Shown here piece by piece: positions 55,052 through 64,000 of a stretch of DNA of 64,000 nucleotides (position 1 is its first letter; each line of letters begins with the position of its first letter). The position numbers and the translations under genes are program-made. Source of the stretch: Opeltia flavorubescens. Taxonomy: Eukaryota > Ascomycota > Lecanoromycetes > Teloschistales > Teloschistaceae. Below the pieces are notes generated by a model, which was not told the DNA's origin, ran no database searches, and saw nothing but the letters and a program-made list of their open reading frames with translations. The stretch lies in contig KE546969.1 of NCBI GenBank assembly GCA_000442125.1, positions 372,001 to 436,000 on the forward strand. The letters are read 5' to 3'.

Positions 55052-56906
55052 TTACCTTGAAGGTTCAGCTTGGTACTGGTAGGAGCTGACAAAGTCTTCC
55101 AGGCCCGGCGGACCTTCCGAGCCTACAAATTCTTGTTAAGTTGATGAAGATCGTCGTCGGGAATGGAATCTTACCATAAGCATATTCAACCGGCTTGATA
55201 TCCTTGTCTTTCTCCATGACATGTAGTAGCGGGGTGAATATCTTCCAGCTTGCCTCAAGCTCTTGTTCACTGACGGAATCAGAGTAATCGCCTTTGAAAG
55301 CGTCGATAAGCAAGCACTCGTATGCTTCGGGGATGTCAGCGTCAGGGACTGTGCGTTGGTATGTCAAATCAAGCTCTGTTCCAATGGTCTGCAGCTCAAG
55401 GCCTGGCATCCTCGCATTCATTTTCAATCGCAGAGCTTCGTCAGGTTGAATGCGGATGATCAATTGATTGTGCGCCGTATCTCTGAGGATAGCATCTGTG
55501 GTATCTTTAAGCTGAATGCGAATCTCCGTCTTGGATTCGTTTAAGGCTGTTCCCCGTTTAGCTTGTATTAGGGGAATGGACGAGATGAATGTACCTTTGC
55601 CAGACTTCAAGATGAATGGAACGCCTTCCCAGCGTGCGTTTTTCACGTACGCTACGGTCGTACAAAAAGTGACACATCGAGAATCGTGGGGCACGCCATC
55701 ATCGTCTTTATAGCCAAGTTTCTTGCCATCTTCAGACTTCGCATATTGGCCTATCAGGGTATTTTTAATTTCTAGGGGCGAAACAAGTCGTAAGACTCTG
55801 GCCTTCCTGTGTGTTAGACATTGAGTAATCCTAGATCTACTATTTGCCTACTTTTTCATGCCGTAGATCTTCGGCAGAGAATGACCCAGGTCGCTCCATG
55901 GTGGCCAGCGCCATTAGCTGCATGAGATCTTGTGTTGTCAGGTCAGTCGAGATCTCCTCTTCCTGATGAGAGCAAACGAACGGTTCTGCATGACGTCTCT
56001 GATAATACCGACATCATCGAAGTAGCCTCCTCGGCCTTCTGTGCCGATCGCTTCAGTCATGGATATCTGATAATCTGATCAATATTTGGTTACGGCACGC
56101 ACGTATTCAGGCATACCTGGACGTTGTCTATGTGATTACAATCCCAGAGAGCCCCAAAGATCGGGTTGCCAAATCGCAAGGTAATGACATTCTTTACCAT
56201 CTCTTTCCCAAGATAGTGATCAATGCGAAAGATTTCATTTTCCTTCCAACTTAATCCTAGTTTCCGATGCAACTCTACAGAGCTCTTGAGGTCTCGGCCG
56301 TACGGCTTTTCAATCTGGAGAATACGTTAACAGGACCTGTGAGAAGATTATGCTCAGTAGCGTAGACATAAAATAATCTGAGAGTGGCCTTTCTCGGAGT
56401 AACAGTTACGCCGCAGCTGCTCAGATACCGCAATATAGATGTTGGGCGGAAGAGCCATGTAGAAGTATCGATTTTGGACCTCATCTCTTTCGACGAAGCT
56501 TTCCATGCGCTTGTTCAGCTCGATAAAAGAATCATCGCCGGCATCTTGATTGATTGTAATGTAAGAGCATCTTTCCTGGAACGCCTTGAATGTGTCTGCT
56601 TTCTCAGGAGTCGATACGTCAACGCTGGACTCAATATGTTTGATAAAGTCGCCATGTTCTAAATGTGTAGGGTCAAAGCCGATGATTTTGAGCTTCTCGT
56701 CTAAGCTCCCACGGCAATGCTACTCAGATTAGAAAGCCCGACAGCTGCCCATCATCGGTATTGCTCAACTAGACTGAAAAGTGCCGGATACTACATGCCG
56801 TTAGTATTGATCTGGTCTATCATATACTATTACATCGACGAACAAGTTTCTTGGCAGCAAGGTTTCCAGAGGCGCCCAAGATGACGATGACAGAATGCTC
56901 GCCCAT
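55052..56906 (-). pseudogene. Divergent glucose-6-phosphate 1-dehydrogenase with one out-of-frame junction
   Basis: First enzyme of the oxidative pentose phosphate pathway, NADP-linked. Exons on minus: 56844-56906, 56770-56790, 56368-56719, 56117-56314, 55982-56066, 55852-55928, 55595-55802, 55175-55546, 55052-55122; about 482 residues. Family motifs are the NADP site GASGNLAAKKL (usually GASGDLAKKK), YPALFSL, EKPYGRDL, the active site RIDHYLGKEMVKN (about 56210-56235), [20 protein letters not shown] and LNESKTEIRIQLKD. Eight of nine exons join cleanly. Between exon 3 (ending GHSQIIL plus one base) and exon 4 (starting IEKPYG) the only sensible GT-AG intron (56315-56367, 53 bases) leaves the frame off by one. 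Either a one-base sequence error, a disabling mutation or an unusual splice. Possibly a second, non-housekeeping paralogue. Confidence 0.75.
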
Positions 56907-57413
56907 CTTGGTCGAAGAGAAGAGATAGGTAGATCAGTCAGTGTAGTCGCGGTAAATATCTCAATGGTTAGATTGGAAGAAATCTCTAAATTGTCCTTTG
57001 ACAGCGATTTTGCTTGAGCATAGATGATTGCATGAGAACTTGAAAGAGCCAAGAATTATGTGAGATAGAACGGTTAAATGTGAGATTATGAGGACACCGT
57101 CTCACTTGTGAAGGTGACTGTTGGATTCTAGTAAAAGCAAGTGGATTTGATACTGCATAAGAATGGTGGCTTTTGAAACTGTCAGATGTTTGTGAAAAGG
57201 GCGGGAATGTTTTTCGATGACGACTTCATATCTTTTTTATTGTGGCTCATCGATATTCATTTTCAGGGCCTTCCATTGAACTACATCGCAGTTTGACGTA
57301 CAAATGAAACGTCATCCAGAGCTCAGGCCATCGTTACCACGATTGCCCAAAGTCCGCAATGTCCGAGGGGCTCTATTTTCACAGACACATTTGAATGACA
57401 AACGAGGCATACT
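56907..57413. promoter_or_regulatory. Divergent promoter region between G6PD-like (-) and RINT1/TIP20 (+)
   Basis: 507 bases between start codons, with no supported gene inside. A T-rich stretch near 57230 may belong to the RINT1 promoter. Confidence 0.45.
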
Positions 57414-60272
57414 ATGGCTTTACAGGCGTCTGCTCGTGAAGCTCGCGTCGAGGATTATCTGAATGACAAGCTCCAAACTGCAGCAGATCTTAGAAATCTT
57501 GACAATCTGCTATTCGACGTCAAAAAGCAGCAGGTTTTGCTCAGGCAACAGGTAAATATCCGACTCCTATATCTTTGGCTGGCTATCACTGACAATGGAT
57601 ATTTTAGCTTGAAGAAGCACAACGAAATTTTGCGGATAGTACCAAAGCTTCTGAAACTCATTCGTCCACTCTCCTGCAGCAAGCCCAAGCATTCAAGAGG
57701 CAGCAAGCCGATGTTGACCGCCGCCTGCTCATCGTTACACAATCCGAGACGAGCGACGATGCAATCAAAACGTTCGATGCTGATATAAGGTTATTGCAGA
57801 AGCTCGATGTCGCAAGGAATTATGTGGAGCTGCTGGCCCATGTCGAGGATCTAAGGTTGGCTAAATTGCTGACAGTAACTACATTACGACTAATCGTGAA
57901 CAAGCAAAGAGGCGAAAAACAACTTCAAATCTTCTCCGCAAGCGGCACTACAACCGTACCTTCGGCTACAGAAGCTTTCAATTGCGCTGAAAGGAGCTCA
58001 AACCGCGGCTGAAGATGCTGCTCCCCACCTGATCGATCATGTGGACCAAGCCGCCCAGACGCTGTGGAAGCAAATGAAAGATGCATTTGCAAGCGACTTC
58101 GAAAAGGTTTTGACTAAAATGAAGTGGCCGGGCAAGAACGTTACGCTTGATGGGTCACTGGAGCATGAGTGGACTGAAGGCGTGGAGAAGTTACTTGAAC
58201 TCCAAAGACCGTATGGACACCCATCCACTTTCGGCATCATACCCCTTTTATCGTCTTTTTTGAACAGAGCTCAATCATAGAGTACTAAGTTATACAGCTG
58301 AAAATCGATGAGTACGTGATGTAGCTGACTTCACGGTATTCTAGAGAGCTCGATGCCCAGAATGACCATGTCAAACCATCCGAAGAACCATTGGTTCTTC
58401 TGCCCATGGAGGTTATGGTTAAGCCCCTTGCACTACGCTTCCAATATCATTTCAGCGGCGACAGACCTACCAACAAATTGGATAAGGTATGCCGAACAAG
58501 GTACCTCTAATCTATGGGCTGGGTACTAACACAGTTCAGCCCGAGTACTTTCTCTCCCACATCATCGGCCTTCTTAGCCAGTACGATGAATTCTTCGCCA
58601 TTAACCTCCAGCCCATCTTGCGCTCTCGATTCCGAAAATCCAATCTTGCTATGACATCCATCTTTATTGATTCAACATCCGCGCTCGTCACTGCATTGTT
58701 ACCCATGCTCAGACACAAGATATCGAGCATCATGCCTCTAGTCGCAAAGCAGGCTCAGCTCCTGAGCCACTTCATCCACGAGCTCATGAGCTTTGACACT
58801 AGCCTAAGGGAAGAATGGGGATACGATGGTGGCTGCGGCATCGACGGCTGGAAAGGGTTAACGTGGGAAGTACTTGTGAAAGGAAGGTGGTTCGACAGAT
58901 GGCTGGAGGTGGAAAAGAACTGTGAGAGCTAGCCCAATGATCCCCATATCGATTTTGCTTACTTCTCGCAAGTCGCTTTATCTCGTTATCATGCTATTAT
59001 CGACGACTCTTCGAGCGGCGAAATCGATTACGATAGCCTGGAGCCTTCGGCCACGAAACCCACCAATGGTGCTATCAGAGTCAATGACCTTTTAGAGACC
59101 ATCACAGGTATACGCCTTTTCATCCCTTTCTTTCCGTATCCCTTATGCACAGCATGTTAACAAGCTTTCTCCATGACATAGACCGCTACCGCCCCCTTTC
59201 TTCCTTTTCCCAAAAACTTCGTTTCCTCATCGACATCCAAATTGCCATCTTCGACCTCTTCCACGCTCGCCTCGCCTCCTCCCTCGAAGCCTACCTCACA
59301 CTCACTTCCTCCCTCAGCCGCACCGTCCATGGCGTATCCCGCGACAAATCCGCCCAACCGGACTTATCAGGCCTAGCGGGCATCGAGCGCCTGATGCGCG
59401 TCTACGGCAGCGCCGAGTACCTGGAGAAGAAAATGCGAGACTGGAGCGATGACATCTTCTTCCTAGAATTGTGGGAGGAATTGCAGGATCGCGCGCGAGC
59501 GAACACGGAGGGGAAACGGAAGAGTCTGGCTGGGGACATGAGCATGGAGCATGTTGCTGATAAGACGAGCGCTGCGGTGGGGGATGAAGATGCGGTTGGA
59601 GGGGCGCTATTCGATGAGACGGCGGGGCATTATCGGCAGCTGAGGGTAAGGGCGGAGGATATCTTGCTGGAGCAGTTTTTGCAGAATCTGAGAGATGCTA
59701 TCAAAGGGTATGGAAGGGTCAATCCTTGGTCTGCTCTCTCTGAAGGGGAAGCGGAGGAGGAAGATGATGCGCAGCTGGCTATCACCGCGGAACTTGACAA
59801 CACGGTTCAGCTGTTGCAGTCTTACCTCTCATTTCTGGCGAATACATTGGCGCAGGCGCCGTTAAGACGGATCGCACGGCAGGTTACGTTGAGTATACAG
59901 GCTTTCTTGTGGGATCATGTGTTGATGCGCTACACATTCTCCAGGCCGGGAGCGAAGCAATTCGAGAGGGATGTACATGGGATATGGGAGGTTGTGGATC
60001 GGTATGTTGGCGATGGACAGGGGGAGATGGGGATGAGGAGGCTAATGGAGGGGCTGGTCTTATTACGTCTGGACAGTAATAGAGCAATGAAGAATGGCTT
60101 GGACGAGGGAAAAGAGAAGATAGGAGCACGGAGGCTGAATCTGGCGGATGTGAATGAGAGGCTGTTTAGGAGTAATGAAAGTGGGAGGGAGGTGTTGGAG
60201 GAATTGGGGCTGGAATTGCTTAGCGAAGGAGACGCGAGGAGCGTGCTGGAGAGGAGAGTGGATTTGAATTGA
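57414..60272 (+). CDS. TIP20: RINT1/TIP20 family vesicle-tethering protein
   Basis: Subunit of the Dsl1/NRZ tether that receives Golgi-derived COPI vesicles at the ER. Seven exons (57414-57551, 57608-57855, 57905-58210, 58345-58486, 58540-58921, 58973-59107, 59182-60272) give 813 residues. The N-terminal third is coiled coil (VEDYLNDKLQTAADLRNLDN; QQAQAFKRQQADVDRRLL). The TIP20/RINT1 domain is clear in PEYFLSHIIGLLSQYDEFFA, WLEVEKNFALSRYHAIIDD, GEIDYDSLEPSATKPTNGAI and RYRPLSSFSQKLRFLIDIQI. The intron 58922-58972 hides an in-frame TAG. The 134-base intron at 58211-58344 is the least certain join. The C-terminus is helical and charged. Confidence 0.9.
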
Positions 60273-63200
60273 TGAACGGAAGCTGGACAGGTAGATTGGC
60301 CTAAGCATTGGCAATCTACATTCTTGCTGATAGTCTATGCTTATTGCTCCAATTCGGACTTCATGTTCTGTATATGAGGAAATCGTTATGCTATTTCTCT
60401 GAAAATTGCGCTATGTAGACATCAAAGGACTTAGAAACCTCGTCTGTACCCTCACATTACCCATTAAGAGACGAGGAGTTTCATTTGTCTCACACCATTC
60501 CCGATAATAGATCTAGGCTTGTTCGCCTCTTCTTTCGTGGAGGACCATCGACTGGTAACTCCCGTTTGATGGCAATGTCGCAGAGGAAATATTTCACTAA
60601 CATATCTTCGCACAGTTCAATAACTAAGATACGTCGGTGCGATGTTCCTATGATATCATGCATCAAACTATAACCGATACGGAAACATGTGTAATCTTCA
60701 TATGCCGTCTGATGAGTGATCCCAAAAACATTCTAGGTGTGGCGAATATGGAGTCGAATCAGCTTGGGAGGCCTGAAGAGCCTGGCCCACAACAAGAAAA
60801 TGCAATTGGCACAGGATTACGGTGCAGTGTGAGAGGAGAGTAGTGCGTGTGGAAGAGCTGTGACTCACCGCCCTCGGCTTTTGATATTGCGTCAGGCCTC
60901 CCACACCGCAAGATGAGGAGGCTGACAAATACTTACATGGTAGCTCACCTTATTCTCTGCTTCACTCTCACGATGTAGCAAGGTAGGGTAGAAAACGAGC
61001 TTGAGCACGTCAGTTGTGATGCTTGTCAGTCCGGTTATCGGACATGAAGAAGCGTTGGTTGTGTCTCGAATGCCACGTGCTGGCCACGCGGTGTTGCTGG
61101 CGCGAAATACCTCAGCCCACTCCATATGGCATCCGCTACCATGATCCTCTTATCCCACATCCGGTTATCTTCCTTAAAACGGTATAGACACCGAATTGTG
61201 AGGTAGACAAAAATCAAGATGTCTGGCGATGTCGAAAGGAATGTATTTTGACCATTTAGGAGCGTCTCGGTGTTCCTCCTGGACTCAGTCCGACGTCCAC
61301 AGACCTGGAGCGATACACCAAGCTTCTGATGCATTGATAGCTCCAGATTGTGGCGTGCAACGTGGCGCTTGTCTTGGGTGTCTGCGAGACAAATCACGGT
61401 GCTAGTACATACCGATGGATTCGAGATCGATAATCATGTACATGTTGATCCTTCATCCAGAGCTTGTCTTTCCGTTGGCAAGGATCCGCCATGGACCTGA
61501 ATTAATTTCTTTCATCCATAGCCAAATCCAAAGGATCGTGGCTTGCTTGAGAAGAACATGGATGATTGGACCGATGAATGCTCGAGTCCTTCAATTGAGA
61601 ACAGAGTGGTGGATTTTCATGTTGGCTATCTCCATCAAGATACCCTCTGCTATCTCTGCAGTTGCTACGAAATGAAGGATTACAGGTTTTGCAGGAGTCG
61701 ATTGGAACTCAAAACTTTCGCCGCTTGAGCTGTTCGACTAGTTAGCACCATATAGATGAAATCGGCATTGCGAGATATGCAGAAGCAGCAGCTGGTTTGC
61801 GAGTGAGAGGGAGTCGGTCAACACGGAGTCAAAATAAACAAAGTTAAATCGGGGAGCGAACGCTGCGTTGCATACAACGCAGTATTCGAGTTGCTGGTTC
61901 CTCAAAGAACAGGTAAAGGTGCATCGTCGTAAAATCGGGCTTCTTTGGACCACCAAGGTTGAACGGCGTAGAGGGCGTGACATATGCGGGAGAGTACATA
62001 TTTGTTCATCGGGTATGCATTGATCGACGTCCGAGTTGAATTCCACTCAGCCGTTTCATGTACCTGGACCTGGCCAAGGGTGGAATACAAGCAACCCATT
62101 CAAAGTAAGCACTTTATGTGAAAATTATTCTTGCCATTGCCCTTGTCACTCCTCCTCACCATGGTCGGAATTTTTAGGAAAAGACCGCGGACCCAATGAT
62201 GGTCTTTGCGGTCGGGCGGGTGAAGGGCCGGGCAGTTTGACGTACATGGCTCAAAGATGTACTTTAGCCGTGCCGAAGTCACACGAACATGAGGAAGTAG
62301 CGGTCAGGGGTGGCTGAGAGCTGCAGGTCGATTCTGTTTCGAGATCCCTCGAGGTCGGGCGCGGTATTTTTCGACTTCCGGGGGATAGGACGATGATCTG
62401 CGCCAATCAGGTACGTGTACGAAATGGTGGTGAACTGAGAGCATCGATCAATCAAGATGAAGGATCGGATTCGTTTCGATTCAATCCTGGCGTTGACGGT
62501 AGATAGAGAGGGAATTTCGATATGAACGTATAATCAATCAACCGTCAATGAGGCTCTTCGACATTTGATCTCTTTACTGACTCGGGGATTGGTCCGTTGT
62601 AGCTTTTTCATTGTCTCAAGATGACGGAATCTGACAAATTCCCATGCAGTTCTTATTATAGGCATAATCTTCGCCCACCGGCTTCTAGAAGAATTTGTGA
62701 AAGGCTTTGCTCTGTGCTGGATACTGGGTATTTCGTACTCGCAAACAAAGTATTATTTCTCGGTGTGATAATTGCCCGATATGCCGCCTCTAGCAACTTA
62801 ATTTAGCGTCATCGGCGTTACTCTCTTTCCCTCGCGTCGTGTGCATTGGGATAGTACAGTCAACCATGCCATGCAGTCCTTGACCGTCATTCAATTTGCA
62901 TCCCAACCCCAACCCCATTCTGCATCCTGTCACCCAGCAATCACGCATGAGTGGGGGCGATACGTCCTCCGATACACTATCGCCAGTTGCTGGGGCAGAG
63001 GAAAGTTCCATTTCCATGGCTGAAGGCCGCGCAAGAAAAGGCCTCATTCGATTACCACACTTACCACTCCAACGGTGCCAGGCTGAGTCTGAGTCTGAGA
63101 GCTCCTTTCATTTTCATTCGAAAACAAACGTCCTAACTCCGGGCCCATGCCCTAGCCTTGAGCTGACTTATCTTTCTCGTCCTATCCGTGTCACTCGCTG

Positions 63201-63528
63201 CGCCGTAAGATGCGACTTCGTGGCCCCCTCCCTTGTTCCCTTGTCTTGGTAATCCCGGTCAGGCATGGCGCTGACTCCTTCAACTTGCCAGCTCGCTGCA
63301 ATACTCTTATATTATCAGCTCGTCATATGTCAGGCCTGTTGTTTTTCGATAGTCTCCCTATTATCGATGAATCTGCTACTGTTTTCCTTTTCTACAACTT
63401 TTTCCCATGCTTTGGTGATACGCGCCTTCCCACGATTCCATGTATTGTCCCATCTTTCGCTCGTCCAAGACATTGCAAGCCGTACATAATTCTTCTGGCA
63501 CTTGCTCGTCTCGTCCAATGAGCTGGCA
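60273..63528. other. 3.2 kb gene-poor stretch before the Zn2Cys6 gene
   Basis: The largest stretch without a supported gene. A minus frame (61035-61397) and a plus frame ending ELKTFAA (to 61728) have mixed, Cys-containing composition. They could be decayed exons, but no family is recognised and overlapping frames conflict. From about 62330 on it looks like promoter of the Zn2Cys6 gene, turning C/T-rich after 63080. No tRNA, repeat or transposon feature found. Confidence 0.45.
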
Positions 63529-64000
63529 ATGGCAACACAGCGTATGAGTCCACCCTCAGACAATGAGACCAATTCGCGGAAAAGAGTCTGCAAGGCTTGT
63601 GATCGGTGCAGGTTAAAGAAGTCGAAAGTACATTGATACTCCCTGAAAATTTCCTTCTTCGCATGGCGCTAAGTTCTTTCTCTTTTTTAGTGTGATGGCT
63701 CCTCCCCTTGCAATCGTTGCAGATCAGACAATGCAATATGCGTATTCGGTGAGAGAAAGAAATCTCATGATAAGATATATCCAAAAGGGTTGGTTCAATG
63801 GTGTTCGGGATAATCAGCAGCATTGATATGTCCTCAGATACGTCGAAATGTTGGAGCAGCAACAGACTCAACTCGTGAATGCTCTGCAGGAACTATACCG
63901 GCGACTAGTCGATTGCGAGGGATGGAAAGGTGAACCGTTAGAAACTGCATCCAACGGTCATCCCCTTACACACGACATACTCGAACGACTCGACGCTTTG
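63529..64000 (+). CDS. Zn(II)2Cys6 transcription factor (5' part; runs off the window)
   Basis: Three exons seen (63529-63627, 63691-63788, 63838 to the window end), about 120 residues before truncation. The binuclear cluster is complete: CKACDRCRLKKSKCDGSSPC then NRCRSDNAIC, spacing C-x2-C-x6-C-x6-C-x2-C-x6-C. The linker FGERKKSHDKIYPKG leads to a dimerisation coiled coil (YVEMLEQQQTQLVNALQELY) and the conserved GHPLTHDILERLDAL. Intron 1 interrupts the zinc cluster. The start codon ATGGCAACACAG has a second in-frame ATG five codons on. The fungal-specific middle domain, if any, lies beyond the window, so the target pathway is unknown. Confidence 0.9.

Noticed and set aside
58919-58975. In-frame TAG after VEKN as a truncation of RINT1/TIP20
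   Set aside because: A GTGAGA...CGCAAG intron of 51 bases removes it and gives the expected VEKNFALSRY.
61738-62046. 102-residue minus frame in the gene-poor stretch
   Set aside because: No recognised family; frames on the other strand overlap it and composition is not distinctive.
1-64000. Biosynthetic cluster, CRISPR array or integrated virus
   Set aside because: No synthetase, terpene cyclase, repeat-spacer series or viral replicase/capsid-like frame was seen; CRISPR is not expected in a fungal nuclear genome.

Overview
The window is nuclear DNA of a filamentous ascomycete (Pezizomycotina). Genes are split by short introns, mostly 48-70 bases, with GT-AG ends and CTRAY-type branch sites close to the acceptor. 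The gene set (white-collar-1 photoreceptor, Argonaute, Zn2Cys6 regulator, Sro7/Lgl, RINT1/Tip20, SDS23) is typical of this group. Codon and intron style suggest a Leotiomycete-like fungus, but that placement is an impression, not a test. There is no CRISPR array, operon, rRNA gene or convincing tRNA gene, and no polyketide or peptide synthetase cluster. Two unknown bases (N) lie at about 6320 and 44650.

Layout. 0-11 kb: a membrane-anchored fucose-lectin-like propeller (+), pyruvate decarboxylase (-), an Lgl/Sro7/tomosyn exocytosis protein (+), a small orphan (-) and the histone chaperone ASF1 (-). 11-25 kb: RNA14 (+), a slicer-type Argonaute (+), a YMC-type mitochondrial carrier (+) and mitoribosomal protein uS2m (-). 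25-34.5 kb: COG3 (+), a Ca2+/calmodulin-dependent kinase (-), an AMMECR1-domain protein (-), a 53-residue secreted peptide (+) and a large orphan with two PPxY motifs (+). 34.5-38 kb: an AT-rich gene-poor island with a 66-base-arm inverted repeat, then a secreted modular Cys-rich protein with dibasic sites. 38-48 kb: SDS23, WC-1 and DNA ligase I, all on minus. 48-60 kb: an aldo-keto reductase (+), a Ras-like GTPase (+), an FMP25-like RCC1 protein (+), a divergent glucose-6-phosphate dehydrogenase with one broken reading-frame junction (-) and RINT1/TIP20 (+). 60-64 kb: a 3.2 kb gene-poor stretch, then the start of a Zn2Cys6 transcription factor that runs off the window.

Most genes are independent housekeeping genes. 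Recurrent themes are vesicle tethering (Lgl/Sro7, COG3, RINT1), mitochondria (YMC carrier, uS2m, FMP25), nuclear DNA/RNA biology (ASF1, RNA14, Argonaute, DNA ligase I) and signalling (WC-1, CaM kinase, Ras-like, SDS23). The least explained material is the secreted modular protein at 36.7-37.9 kb with its adjacent inverted-repeat island, and the 53-residue secreted peptide. All exon joins were read by eye and have no transcript support.
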